A stretch of 64,000 bases of DNA. It comes from Streptomyces erythrochromogenes (GTDB lineage Bacteria > Actinomycetota > Actinomycetes > Streptomycetales > Streptomycetaceae). Location: assembly GCF_036170895.1 (NCBI RefSeq), contig NZ_CP108036.1, forward strand, positions 8,219,501 through 8,283,500, in the 5' to 3' direction. A model generated the notes under the pieces. The model searched no databases. It was given only the letters and a program-made list of their open reading frames with translations, and was not told the origin of the DNA. Numbering within the stretch: the first letter of the stretch is position 1; every line of letters starts with the position of its first letter. Position numbers and translations under genes: made by a program. Below, in pieces: positions 33,555 to 42,346 of the stretch.

Positions 33555-34828
33555 TCGAGGTGGAGGACGGCGACGTCGTCGGCCAGGCCGCCCCAGTCCG
33601 CGGCGAGGCCCTGCGCCGTCTGGATGAGGGTGTCGACGAACGGTTCCGCGGGCAGGTCGGCGTGCTTGCGGGCGATCTCCAGGAGGCCCTCCTCGTCAAG
33701 GCGGTCGGAGCCGGGGCCGATGCGTCCCTCGATCAGGCCGTCGGTGAAGAGCATCACGGCGTCCCCCGCCTCCACGGGCACCTCGGTGACGGGCCAGCCG
33801 GCGCCCCAGCCGGGCACGATGCCCAGCGCGGGACCGCCCGGAACGGTGCGCAGCTCCACGCCGGTCGCCGAGCGGACCAGGAAACCGGGGTGGCCGGCGC
33901 GCTGCACGGAGACGGCATGGGTGCCGCCGGGACGGGTGAGGGAGACGAGGGTGGCGAAGATCTCGGGGCCGGAGCGCTCCGCCAGCAGGATCCGCTCCAG
34001 CAGTCCGAGCAGTTCGGCGCCACGGGCACCGGCCATGACGAAGGACCGCCAGGCCACGCGCAGGCACACGCCGAGCGCCGCCTCGCTGGGGCCGTGGCCC
34101 GACACGTCGCCGACGACGGCGTGCGTGGCTCCGTCGGGGGTCTGGACGACGTCGTAGAAGTCACCGCCGAGCAGCGTCTGGGCGCGTCCGGGGTGGTAGC
34201 GGGCGCAGACGCTGACGGCATCGGGCGCATCGTCCAGCAGCAGCGGTGTGGGCAGCAGGCCGCGTTCGAGGCGCGCGTTCTCCTCGGCGCGGAGCTTGCC
34301 CGCCTGGAGGGCGACGGCCGCCAGCTCGGTGCGCTTGCGCTGGATCGCGTAGCGGATGGCCCGCATGAAGACGTCGGCTTCCAGACGCCCCTTGACCAGG
34401 TAGTCCTGGGCGCCGGCCGCGACGGCCGTCAGTCCCGCCCGTTCCTCCGACAGACCGGTCAGGACGACGACCGCGGCCTCGGCGGACACGGTGAGGACCT
34501 TCTCCAGGCCGTCCAGGCCCTGTGCGTCCGGCAGGTGCAGGTCGAGGAGGACGCACTCGGGTGCCTCGGCCTCCAGTAGGTGCAGTGCGTCGGCGAGGGA
34601 CCGGGCCCGGCCGAGGCGGACCTCGATCCCGCTGTCCTCCACGAGTTCCTCGACGAGGACGGCGTCGCCCTCGTCGTCCTCGATGAGCAGGACGTACGGC
34701 GGTACGCCGTTCCACAGGACCAGCGAGTCGTCCGGATTCGCGGAGGACGCCTGCCGTGGCGGGATCACCGCCTGCTGCGGGGTGCGGGCGGCCGGGCTCT
34801 GGGCCCCCAGCCCGGAAATGCTCACCAT
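33536..34828 (-). CDS. Receiver-domain SpoIIE-type PP2C phosphatase (RsbU/RssB-like)
   Basis: A 430-residue fusion. Residues about 44-165 are a receiver domain with acidic pocket EDDEGD and phosphoacceptor Asp96 in CVLLDLHLPDAQGLDGLEKV. After a helical linker comes a PP2C/SpoIIE domain (about 195-428) with GGDFYD at 221-226, VGDVSGHGPSEAALG, LFTDGLIEGR and [11 protein letters not shown]. Phosphorylation of the receiver would control dephosphorylation of a STAS protein, here probably the one encoded last in the same operon. ATG 34828 is chosen (MVSISGLG); the upstream extension appears non-coding. Confidence 0.91.
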   Translation of the reverse strand: MVSISGLGAQSPAARTPQQAVIPPRQASSANPDDSLVLWNGVPPYVLLIEDDEGDAVLVEELVEDSGIEVRLGRARSLADALHLLEAEAPECVLLDLHLPDAQGLDGLEKVLTVSAEAAVVVLTGLSEERAGLTAVAAGAQDYLVKGRLEADVFMRAIRYAIQRKRTELAAVALQAGKLRAEENARLERGLLPTPLLLDDAPDAVSVCARYHPGRAQTLLGGDFYDVVQTPDGATHAVVGDVSGHGPSEAALGVCLRVAWRSFVMAGARGAELLGLLERILLAERSGPEIFATLVSLTRPGGTHAVSVQRAGHPGFLVRSATGVELRTVPGGPALGIVPGWGAGWPVTEVPVEAGDAVMLFTDGLIEGRIGPGSDRLDEEGLLEIARKHADLPAEPFVDTLIQTAQGLAADWGGLADDVAVLHLEWNSPT

Positions 34829-34997
34829 GGCGTCGCGTCTGCCCCTTCTGGTTTCGGACGGTGGATGCCCGACGGACGCCTGGTTGCGTCGGGTAAGCCT
34901 AGAGTGATCATTTGCCGGTAGGCAATATTTTACGAACTCAATGATTCTGTCATGCCGGCGGACGGGCCCGTCACCGCCCCCCACGGACCGTCGACCG

Positions 34998-35549
34998 TCA
35001 GGCGCTGTCCGGGACCCGGGCCGGTGCGGACGTAGCCCTCGGTCCCGGGGATGCCGGTGCGGCAGACGTGTCCGTGCCCGCCGGCGGGCCGTCGGCCGGG
35101 TACGACTCCGCGGCCGCCGCCCGGAACGCCGTCAGGCCCGCGATCAGCGCGTCCACGGCCTCGGGCGCCATCCGGCCGAGCACCGCCGACAGCTCGCGCA
35201 TCCGGATCGCCCGCCGCTCGTCCAGCAGCGCCCGCCCCCGCGGCGTGAGCCGCAGCTCCACCTCGCGCCGGCTGGACGGACGGGGCGAGCGGATCAGCAG
35301 TCCCATGGCCTCCAGCCGGTCGCAGAGCCGGGTGACCGACGGCGGGCGCGAGCCGAGTACGTCGCTCAGCGTCCGCAGGTTGATTCCCTCGGCCCCCTCG
35401 ACGGCGAGCAGCGCCCGCAGCTGCGACGGCGATACGGCGGGTTCCACACCGTCCTGGCCCCTGGCGTGCAGCACCGCGAGGAGTTCCGCCGCGGCGGAAA
35501 GGGCCGCGGCCGGGTCCTCGTAGGCGCCGGAGCGGCCGGGACGGGCCAT
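34998..35549 (-). CDS. MarR-family transcription regulator
   Basis: A 183-residue winged-helix regulator. The recognition region is NLRTLSDVLGSRPPSVTRLC, then DRLEAMGLLIRSPRPSSRRE (the wing), and LTPRGRALLDERR. A 40-residue Ala/Pro-rich tail follows. The next gene upstream on this strand is a SpoIIE-type phosphatase. A paralogous MarR gene at 36908 shares the same PPSVTRLCDRL block, so both probably read related signals or sites. Confidence 0.87.
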   Translation of the reverse strand: MARPGRSGAYEDPAAALSAAAELLAVLHARGQDGVEPAVSPSQLRALLAVEGAEGINLRTLSDVLGSRPPSVTRLCDRLEAMGLLIRSPRPSSRREVELRLTPRGRALLDERRAIRMRELSAVLGRMAPEAVDALIAGLTAFRAAAAESYPADGPPAGTDTSAAPASPGPRATSAPARVPDSA

Positions 35550-35603
35550 GCCACCACTGTGCCACCGTCCCGTTCGGGCGGCTCACCGCTCACCGCTCAC
35601 GGC

Positions 35604-36839
35604 TCAGCGTTCGCCGCTGCGCTCCGTACCGGGCCTGCCGTGCCAGTCCAGGCAGACCACCATCGCGTCGTCGGCGGCGTCCGCACCGCCCCGGTAGCCC
35701 GGCAGCTCCTCCAGCAGGGCGCGCGGCACCTGCGAGGGAGGCAGCAGCCGGGTGTTCGTGACGGCCCGGGCCAGGGCGTGCAGGCCGTAGGGCTCGCCCG
35801 CCGGCGAGAGGACGTCGTAGACGCCGTCGCTCAGGAAGAACAGCCGGTCCCCGGGCAGCATCCGGAAGCGCTGGCAGGTGTAGACGGTGTCCTCGAACAT
35901 CCCCAGCGGCAGCTGAGCCTCCAGGGCGAACGGCTCCAGCGTGCCCCCGCGCAGCCGCCAGACCCGGGGCGACCCGGCGTCGATGACCTCGACCTCGCCG
36001 GTGTCCAGGTCGAACCGGAGCAGCAGCATCGCCAGGTGCAGCCGCCCCTGGTACTGGCCGTAGAGAGCCTGGTCCGCCAGCGCCGCCTGGTCGGCCAGAC
36101 CGAGTCCGGCCCGCCGGGCGTTACGCAGGGCGCTGACGGCGAGACTGGTCAGCAGCGCCGCGTCGATGCCCTCGCCCATGCCGTTGTTGACGGTCAGCGT
36201 CAGATGGTCGGCGGAGGCCGACCAGTCGAAGCTGTCGCCGTGGATGGCGTACGCGGGCTCCAGCTGGGCTCCGAGGTCGTACTCGGGACGGGAGCAGGAG
36301 CGCCCCGGCAGCAGCTCCCACTGCATCTCGGCGGCCAGCGTGAGCCGCCTGGCCCGGCGCGCCTGGAGGAAGAAGTCGGTGTCGCGGTCGGCGACGAGGA
36401 TCTCGTGGGCCAGCGCGTCCGCCACGTCCTGCAGCGGGCCGAGGAGTCCGCCGACCCGGACGCCGGCCGGGTAGCGGACGCTCAGGACCCCGAGCCGGTC
36501 GCCGCGCACGCTCACCGGCAGATGGACGGTGGTCCCGCCCTCCTCGGACACCACGTGCGGCTCCTGGGCGCCGAAGGCCCGGCCCTCGGAGCTGTTGTAC
36601 GCCGACACGGAATCGGCGGTGAAGGGCTGCGCCGTGACGGGCTGCAGCCGGGCGGAGGCGTAGTCCGCCATCAGCAGTTTGGCGCCGGCCGCCCCGTGGT
36701 CGCGGGCCAGGACGCCGCGGACCTTCTCGAACAGCTCGTGCGGCGCCGCCTCGCGCAGCAGGCGTTCCACGTTCCCGGCGCCCTCGCCGCGTTCGCCTTC
36801 AGTCACCGGACCCGTACCTGTCTTCCTCGCAACTGCCAA
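35604..36839 (-). CDS. SpoIIE-type PP2C phosphatase with GAF domain, variant active site
   Basis: A 411-residue protein: GAF-like sensor at about residues 20-155 (LFEKVRGVLARDHGAAGAKL), then a PP2C/SpoIIE domain. Acidic motifs are partly altered: HGDSFDWS replaces the usual G-G-D-F-Y-D, and LTVNNGMGEGIDAALLTSLA has Asn where D-x-M-G-H-G normally has Asp. LFFLSDGVYDVL and ADDAMVVCLDW are retained. Many Streptomyces paralogues have this T-N-G-M-G-E-G form, so it is a subfamily that may have lower or different activity. It is divergent from the MarR gene at 36908. Confidence 0.87.
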   Translation of the reverse strand: MAVARKTGTGPVTEGERGEGAGNVERLLREAAPHELFEKVRGVLARDHGAAGAKLLMADYASARLQPVTAQPFTADSVSAYNSSEGRAFGAQEPHVVSEEGGTTVHLPVSVRGDRLGVLSVRYPAGVRVGGLLGPLQDVADALAHEILVADRDTDFFLQARRARRLTLAAEMQWELLPGRSCSRPEYDLGAQLEPAYAIHGDSFDWSASADHLTLTVNNGMGEGIDAALLTSLAVSALRNARRAGLGLADQAALADQALYGQYQGRLHLAMLLLRFDLDTGEVEVIDAGSPRVWRLRGGTLEPFALEAQLPLGMFEDTVYTCQRFRMLPGDRLFFLSDGVYDVLSPAGEPYGLHALARAVTNTRLLPPSQVPRALLEELPGYRGGADAADDAMVVCLDWHGRPGTERSGER

Positions 36840-36907
36840 GATGGGGGACGACGAAGCCGCCGGTCCGCCGGGGAAGGGCTGCGCGTACGTCCGGTAGGGA
36901 GTGTCAC

Positions 36908-37414
36908 ATGAGTCAGCCGTCGATCGGCTCCCCGCGGCCCGCCGTGTCGGCGGTGGCGGAAATGAGCGAGCTGATCGAGCTGTTGGAGGTGGTCTGGGAG
37001 CGGGGCCGGGACACGGCCAGCGCCCCGCCCGTCTCCTCCGCGCAGGCCCGGGTGCTGTTCCTCGTCGACGGGAACGACCAGCTGAACCTGCGCGAGCTCG
37101 GCAGGCTGCTGGAGGCGGCCCCGCCGTCGGTCACCCGGCTCTGCGACCGCCTGCAGGCCGTCGGCTTCCTCGAACGGCACCCGGGTTCGGAAGACCGCCG
37201 CGAGGTGCTGCTCCAGCTGACGCCCGCGGGCCGGACGTACCTCGAACGGCTGCGCGCCCGCAGACAGGAGGTGCTGGCCGAGGCGATGGCCGCGATGCCG
37301 CAGGCCTCCCGGGCCGCCCTGGCAGCGGGGCTCGCCGACTTCTGCGCGGCGGTCACGAAGCCGCTGCGGCTGCAGTCCCCGGACTCCCTCATCGCCAGGA
37401 CGGCCCTCGCGTAG
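36908..37414 (+). CDS. MarR-family transcription regulator
   Basis: A 168-residue winged-helix regulator. NLRELGRLLEAAPPSVTRLC, DRLQAVGFLERHPGSEDRRE and VLLQLTPAGRTYLERLRARR form the helix-turn-helix and wing. Ribosome site GGGAG lies 8 bases upstream of ATG. It diverges from the GAF/SpoIIE phosphatase gene with 68 bases between, so it may control that promoter. The DUF1905 gene follows 54 bases downstream. Confidence 0.9.
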   Translation: MSQPSIGSPRPAVSAVAEMSELIELLEVVWERGRDTASAPPVSSAQARVLFLVDGNDQLNLRELGRLLEAAPPSVTRLCDRLQAVGFLERHPGSEDRREVLLQLTPAGRTYLERLRARRQEVLAEAMAAMPQASRAALAAGLADFCAAVTKPLRLQSPDSLIARTALA

Positions 37415-37468
37415 GGTGAGTGGCTTGCAGCGCACCGCCCGGCGCCGTCCCGAGGAGGGAACGCTTCG

Positions 37469-37762
37469 ATGCACATCGTCTTCGACGGCCGGATGGTCGA
37501 GTGGCGTGGACCCGCGCCGTTCTACTTCGTCCCCGTGCCGGAAGACCAGGCCGCCGATGTGCAGCAGGTGGCGGCGATGGCCACGTACGGCTGGGGCGTC
37601 GTCCCCGTGGAGGCCCGCATCGGCGAAGTCACCTTCGAGACGTCGCTGTTCCCGCGGGAAGGCGGGTACTGGCTGCCCGTCAAGAGCGCCGTCCGAACGC
37701 CGCTGGGGCTGGCGGCAGGGGACGAGGTCACCGTGGAGATGACCGTTCGCCTACAGGGCTGA
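37469..37762 (+). CDS. DUF1905 domain protein
   Basis: A 97-residue soluble protein of the DUF1905 beta-barrel family. The blocks GPAPFYFVPVPEDQAADVQQ, GWGVVPVEARIG, TSLFPREGGYWLPVKSAVR and AGDEVTVEMTV are typical. The function is unknown; the family is often found with bacteriocin-protection (YdeI/OmpD-associated) proteins. The ribosome site GAGGAGGG is strong. It is likely co-transcribed with the MarR gene upstream. Confidence 0.88.
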   Translation: MHIVFDGRMVEWRGPAPFYFVPVPEDQAADVQQVAAMATYGWGVVPVEARIGEVTFETSLFPREGGYWLPVKSAVRTPLGLAAGDEVTVEMTVRLQG

Positions 37763-38075
37763 CGGGGATCGGGGGAGTGCCGGGCTGCTGCCGCCGGGTG
37801 GTCCGCTGCCCGGGGACGGCGGTACGAGCGCCGACGCCGGGGGTTCGCCGGACACCCTGCCCTTCCGGCGCGGGGAGGCGGCCGGGAAGTGCGGGTGCCC
37901 GGGTGCCGTACGGGTCCGGCGGCAGCCCGTCGTTCAGCCGGGCCGGCCGCACGGCGCCAGGGGGAGGACGCCCTGCGGCGGAGCCCGTACCGGAAGCCGT
38001 TGACTTCCGACAACACGCGTCTGACCCGGAAGCCCGCCTTCAAACGCGGTTGCTCGCAGAAGAGGTGAAGAAGCG
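37763..38075. other. Intergenic region between convergent genes
   Basis: Between the DUF1905 stop and the PAP2 phosphatase stop. No recognisable gene on either strand and no long perfect hairpin. Confidence 0.4.
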
Positions 38076-38909
38076 TCACGTGCCCAGGTCGGACGGCGCG
38101 ACGGCCGCCTGGCGGGAGGGGGCCTCCGGGTCGGCGTCGGAGGAGATCTCGGGCTCCAGGCCCTCGCTCACCGCCGTACGCGGTCGCCCGGTGTCTGCCC
38201 GCCAGGCCTCGAAGACGAGCGTCGTCGCCGTCACCACGGCGGCGCCGAGCAGCCAGCCCCCGACCACGTCGCTCACCCAGTGCACCCCCAGGGCGACCCG
38301 GGTGTAGCCCACCCCCAGGACCGCCGTCGCCGCGAGCGCCCACGGCAGTGCCCGCCAGGCGCGGGGCACCAGCGGGAGCAGCACCAGGAGGAGGACGGCG
38401 CAGGAGGTCATGGCCGTCATGGCGTGGCCGGAGGGGAACGAGAAGCCGGGCGCGTGGGCGACGGGTTCCGGCAGGTGCGGACGGGCCCGCTCCACCACGT
38501 TCTTGACCAGGAACCCGATCAGCGCCCCGGACGTCGCCGTGACGGCGGCCCAGGTTGCCAGGCGCCAGGCCCGCCGGGTCAGGAGCCACACCACCAGGGC
38601 CGCCACCAGCAGCCGCATGGTCACCGGGTCCCACACCACGCCGGTGAAGAAGTCCAGGACGCGCACCCAGGCCGGGTGTTCGAGGGCGGTGCGGTGCAGC
38701 CGCTCCGCGGTGGCCCGGTCGAGCCGGTACAGCGGCGGCCACCGGGACTCGACGAGTACGAGGGCCAGGGCGAACGGCACCGCCACCGCGGCCGTCGCCG
38801 TCACCGCCAGCACCAGTCTGCGACCGAAGGCGGCGTCGGGTCCCGAGTGCCGGGCGAGCAGCGCCCGGACGCTGGCGAGTCGTCGGGAACGGGCCGTGCG
38901 CTGTGCCAT
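38076..38909 (-). CDS. PAP2-family lipid phosphatase
   Basis: A 277-residue membrane phosphatase. Six hydrophobic spans frame the three PAP2 active-site motifs: KNVVERARPHLPEP (K-x6-R-P), FSFPSGHAMTAM (P-S-G-H) and RVALGVHWVSDVVGG (S/R-x5-H-x3-D). It dephosphorylates lipid phosphates such as phosphatidate or undecaprenyl pyrophosphate on the outer face of the membrane. ATG 38909 (MAQRTARSRR) is chosen; the long upstream frame overlaps the YihY gene and is a shadow. It is third in a minus-strand operon with the YihY and PAP2/diacylglycerol-kinase genes. Confidence 0.9.
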   Translation of the reverse strand: MAQRTARSRRLASVRALLARHSGPDAAFGRRLVLAVTATAAVAVPFALALVLVESRWPPLYRLDRATAERLHRTALEHPAWVRVLDFFTGVVWDPVTMRLLVAALVVWLLTRRAWRLATWAAVTATSGALIGFLVKNVVERARPHLPEPVAHAPGFSFPSGHAMTAMTSCAVLLLVLLPLVPRAWRALPWALAATAVLGVGYTRVALGVHWVSDVVGGWLLGAAVVTATTLVFEAWRADTGRPRTAVSEGLEPEISSDADPEAPSRQAAVAPSDLGT

Positions 38910-38962
38910 GGGGGCGGTACCTGCCTTCGGGGAGGGGGCGTAGCGGGCGGGCGGGTGCGGTG

Positions 38963-39916
38963 TCAGACGCCCGGGTCCCGGGCCACCGGATCCTTCGTCC
39001 CCGCGCGCACGGCTTCCAGCTGGGCCGCGAAGGAGAGGCCGAGGAACAGGGCCAGGGAGGTGAGGTAGGACCACAGCAGCAGGGACATGATCGCGCTGAG
39101 GGGCCCGTACACGCTGGTGAAGGAACTGCTGGCGCCGACGTACAGGCTCAGCGCCCAGGTCGCGCCGAGCCACAGCACCAGGTGCACGACGGCGCCGAAG
39201 GCGAGCCAGGTGTAGCCGGGTTGGGCACGGCGCGGCGAGAGCCGGAAGATCGCGCTGGTGGCGAGCACGGCCAGCAGGATGCCGACGGGCCACCGCAGGA
39301 CGTCCCAGGCGCGGATGGTGGCCTCGCCGAGGTGGTACACCTCGGCGAACGCGCGGGTCAGGTGGGCGCCGAGGACCGTGAGGATGAAGCTGAGCCCGAG
39401 GGGGAGCCCAGCCAGCACCGCCATGACCAGGCCGCGCGAGTACTTGCGCAGGAAGGGCCGGTCGCGTTCGTTGCCGTAGATGCGGTTCGCGCCGCGCTCG
39501 ACCTGGCACAGGCTCGTGGTGACGTTGACGAGGGAGAACAACAGGCCCAGCCACAGGGCCGCCTGCCCGCCGTCGCCGGCGTGCCGGCGGCTCTCGCGCA
39601 GGGCCTCGTCGACCATTTCCTGGCTGGGCCCGCTGGTCAACCGGCTGATCGTGAGCTCGGCCACGCGCCCGATGTCCTCGGTGTGCAGCACGCCGGAGAG
39701 GCCTATCGCTGCGATGGCCAGGGGCACGATCGACAGGACGGTCTGGAGGGCCAGGGCGCGGGAGTGGCTGAAGCCGTCCGCGTAGCGGAAGCGCACGAAG
39801 GAGTCCCGGGCCAGGCGCCAGCCGCCGTAACGGCGCAGCGCCGCCCATGCCTCGTCGCCGGACAACTCGTCGCCCCGCACGTCGCGTCGCTGCGGTACCC
39901 GGGTGGCGGTTCCCAT
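38963..39916 (-). CDS. YihY/virulence factor BrkB family membrane protein
   Basis: A 317-residue integral membrane protein: RYADGFSHSRALALQTVLSI followed by VPLAIAAIGLSGVL matches the family N-terminus, then spans QAALWLGLLFSLVNVTTSLC, GLVMAVLAGLPLGLSFILTV, WLAFGAVVHLVLWLGATWAL and SAIMSLLLWSYLTSLALFLG. ATG 39916 has GAGGAG seven bases upstream. It lies 11 bases after the lipid kinase gene and 53 before the PAP2 gene, so a lipid-related transport role is the best inference. It is only distantly similar to the YihY protein at 24295. Confidence 0.9.
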   Translation of the reverse strand: MGTATRVPQRRDVRGDELSGDEAWAALRRYGGWRLARDSFVRFRYADGFSHSRALALQTVLSIVPLAIAAIGLSGVLHTEDIGRVAELTISRLTSGPSQEMVDEALRESRRHAGDGGQAALWLGLLFSLVNVTTSLCQVERGANRIYGNERDRPFLRKYSRGLVMAVLAGLPLGLSFILTVLGAHLTRAFAEVYHLGEATIRAWDVLRWPVGILLAVLATSAIFRLSPRRAQPGYTWLAFGAVVHLVLWLGATWALSLYVGASSSFTSVYGPLSAIMSLLLWSYLTSLALFLGLSFAAQLEAVRAGTKDPVARDPGV

Positions 39917-39927
39917 CGTTCGTCTCC

Positions 39928-41712
39928 TCAGAGGTGTGCGGTGGGTGCGGTACGCGAGGTGCGGTCGGGTACGCCGGACAGCGCGGCGGCGGTTGCGGCG
40001 CTTGCGGCGCCGGGCGCGCGGGGCAGCCGAATCCGCAGGGCGCCCGGTTCGGTGTCGACGGTCAGCCGGGCGCCCCTGCTCATGGTGTCGCCGTCGACCT
40101 CGCGGTCCTGGGCCCGCGCGAAGCGGACCTCGATCCGGCCGGCACTGAAGTACTCCAGCGATCCCGCGGCGACGGACACAGACCCGTCCGGCCCGCCGGC
40201 TGCGGGGGCCGCGGCCGGACGCCGTACGACGCGGACGGCCAGGTGGGCCGCTGCGGCGAGCCAGCCGGCGGCTCCCCGCGGGTCGAAGAGCACGACCTCC
40301 AGCCGGCCGCTGTCCGGCCGGGCCCGCGGCAGCAGTTCCAGGCCGGCCTGGAGCGAGCCGACGTTGCCGATGACGACCATGCGGGCCCGCCGCCGGATCC
40401 GGCGGCCCCCGTCGAGGCGGAGGGACAGGCGCATGCGGGGGTCGCGCAGGTGCCGGGCCGCCGACAGGGCGTACGCCGCCCAGCCCAGGCGTGCCTTGAG
40501 CACCGGAGACGCGTCGCGGACCATGGCGGCGTCGAAGCCCGCCCCCGCCATGACGGTGAACCGGGTCGGCCGGAGGCCGTCCCCCTCCACCCGGCCGACG
40601 TCGATCCCGAAGTCGCCGCCGGCCAGGGCCTCGTCGAGCGCCGTCGCCGGGTCGGAGGAGAGGTCCAGATTTCGGGCGAGCAGGTTGCCGGTGCCGCAGG
40701 GCACGAGCACCAGCGGGATTCCGGTGCCGGCGACGACGTCGGCGCAGACGCGTACGGTGCCGTCGCCGCCGCATACGACGACCAGGTCCACACCGCCCGC
40801 GGCGCACTCCTCGGCCAGGCTCCCGCCGGGCCGGTCCACGGTGGTCGAGGTCCACCGCTGCGCGGTGAAGCCGTGCCGGTGGAGCCGGGCGCGCACCTCA
40901 TCGGCCAGCTCGTCCGGGCAGCCGTGGGGATGGCGTACGACGACGGCCCGCCCGCCCCCACGACGCCCGCCCGTGAGCGGGGGCCGGCCTGGCTGCGCGG
41001 GTACGGCCCGGGCCCCGCCACCCGAAGCCCCCTTCGGTGCCCGGCCGCCGTCGGCGCCGTGGCCGGCCAGGAACACGGACCCCAGGACGAGCAGGGTCGC
41101 GGCGCCGTTGAGCAGACCGCCCAGCACGTCGGACGGATGGTGCATCCCCCGGTAGACCCGGGACAGCCCGACCGCGGGCGGCACGAGCAGCAGCACCCCG
41201 GCCGTGAGGTACCGCCACGGGCCACGCGTACGGCTCAGCACGAGGGTCGCCAACCCTCCGTACAGGGCGACGGACGCGCCGACGTGCCCCGAGGGGAAAC
41301 TCGACGTGGGCGGCGCCCCGTCCAACTGGGGAACATCGGGGCGCGGCCGCTCCACGAAGACCGTGACGACGAGGAAGACCGCCGACTGGACGGCGACCGA
41401 CGCACCCAGGAACACGGCCTCGGCCCACCGCGGGGCGGACGGCAGCGCCAGCAGCGCGGCCACGCAGACCAGCGTCACACCGACGATGCCCTCCGTGCTG
41501 GCCAGCAGCGACAGCCCCGCGGTGAGGCCGTTCCCGACGGGGCTCCGATGCGTGGCGAAGGCCTGGGACAGCCGGCCCTCCAGGGTGAGCGGCCAATGGC
41601 CGACCGCCACATGTGTCACCCAGAGGCCCAGGAGCACCATCGAGGTGGTCTGGGCCGCCAAGAGCCACACCAGCCGGGAGCGTCTCGCGGACCCGCCGTT
41701 CTCCGTCGTCAT
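39928..41712 (-). CDS. PAP2 phosphatase - diacylglycerol kinase fusion
   Basis: A 594-residue bifunctional protein. Residues about 1-220 are a membrane PAP2 domain with VERPRPDVPQL, TSSFPSGHVGASVALYGG and LSRVYRGMHHPSDVLGG. Residues about 245-580 are a DAGK/LCB5-type kinase: nucleotide site VVVCGGDGTVRVCADVV, CGTGNLLARNLDL and a later ALAGGDFGIDVGRV block. Combined activities would interconvert phosphatidate and diacylglycerol or act on polyprenols. The start at 41712 (MTTENGG) fits the first membrane span. It is the first gene of a three-gene lipid operon. Confidence 0.9.
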   Translation of the reverse strand: MTTENGGSARRSRLVWLLAAQTTSMVLLGLWVTHVAVGHWPLTLEGRLSQAFATHRSPVGNGLTAGLSLLASTEGIVGVTLVCVAALLALPSAPRWAEAVFLGASVAVQSAVFLVVTVFVERPRPDVPQLDGAPPTSSFPSGHVGASVALYGGLATLVLSRTRGPWRYLTAGVLLLVPPAVGLSRVYRGMHHPSDVLGGLLNGAATLLVLGSVFLAGHGADGGRAPKGASGGGARAVPAQPGRPPLTGGRRGGGRAVVVRHPHGCPDELADEVRARLHRHGFTAQRWTSTTVDRPGGSLAEECAAGGVDLVVVCGGDGTVRVCADVVAGTGIPLVLVPCGTGNLLARNLDLSSDPATALDEALAGGDFGIDVGRVEGDGLRPTRFTVMAGAGFDAAMVRDASPVLKARLGWAAYALSAARHLRDPRMRLSLRLDGGRRIRRRARMVVIGNVGSLQAGLELLPRARPDSGRLEVVLFDPRGAAGWLAAAAHLAVRVVRRPAAAPAAGGPDGSVSVAAGSLEYFSAGRIEVRFARAQDREVDGDTMSRGARLTVDTEPGALRIRLPRAPGAASAATAAALSGVPDRTSRTAPTAHL

Positions 41713-41792
41713 GGAGGCCCTTGTTGCCCGTCACCGCCCGATGATGCGCCCGCCGACCGGGTGGTACCCGGATCGGGCGATCCGCCTCCGAC

Positions 41793-41820
41793 GTGCCGGC
41801 CGGCCCGCCGGCCGCGGCAC
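41793..41820 (-). terminator. Possible hairpin terminator after the HATPase gene
   Basis: An 11-bp stem with a 2-base bulge (41793-41803 with 41808-41820) and a 4-base loop, 28 bases past the stop of the minus-strand HATPase gene at 41848. Confidence 0.45.
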
Positions 41821-41847
41821 ACGGCCGCGACCGCCTCCCGGGACGGG

Positions 41848-42285
41848 TCAGCTCAGGCGGAGGGCCGTCGTGATCGTCTTGCCGTCGGGGCGTGTGCTGC
41901 AGTCGACGTGCTCCGTCAGCCGCTGGATGAGCGGCCAGCCGTATCCACCGGGGTGGTCCACCGTCCCCGTACGGGCCGCGGGGAGGCGCGGGTTGGCATC
42001 GGCGATGGACAGCCGCAGGACGTCGCCGGAGATGTCGGCCCGGAAGGCGGTGACCCCGTCACCGTGCCGGATCGCGTTGGTGACCAGCTCCGACGTGACG
42101 AGCAGCGCGTCCGCCGCGGTGACGCTGTCGAGGTCCACGCCCGCGAGGAGCAGCAGCTCGCGGACGTGCTCACGGGCCGCGGCCGCCGAGGCGGGCGGGC
42201 CGGCGTGCCGGTCGCCGGCGGCGTCCACGCGGTGCCGCTGCGAGCCCAGGGGGGCTTCGGACGGCGGGGGTCGGTTCATGCTCAT
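41848..42285 (-). CDS. HATPase_c anti-sigma-type ATP-binding protein
   Basis: A 145-residue GHKL protein. N box LLVTSELVTNAIRHGDG, ADP lid SIADANPRLPAARTG and G2 region HPGGYGWPLIQRLTEHVD are intact. It begins MSMNRPPP at 42285, with an alternative ATG two codons later. It is encoded 61 bases after a STAS gene on the same strand, which fits an RsbV/RsbW-like pair without a dedicated sigma factor nearby. Confidence 0.9.
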   Translation of the reverse strand: MSMNRPPPSEAPLGSQRHRVDAAGDRHAGPPASAAAAREHVRELLLLAGVDLDSVTAADALLVTSELVTNAIRHGDGVTAFRADISGDVLRLSIADANPRLPAARTGTVDHPGGYGWPLIQRLTEHVDCSTRPDGKTITTALRLS

Positions 42286-42346
42286 CGCCTGCCCATGGCC
42301 GCACGGGTCGTACCGTGGCGACCCGTTCGGGGACGTGGGGTGGGGG

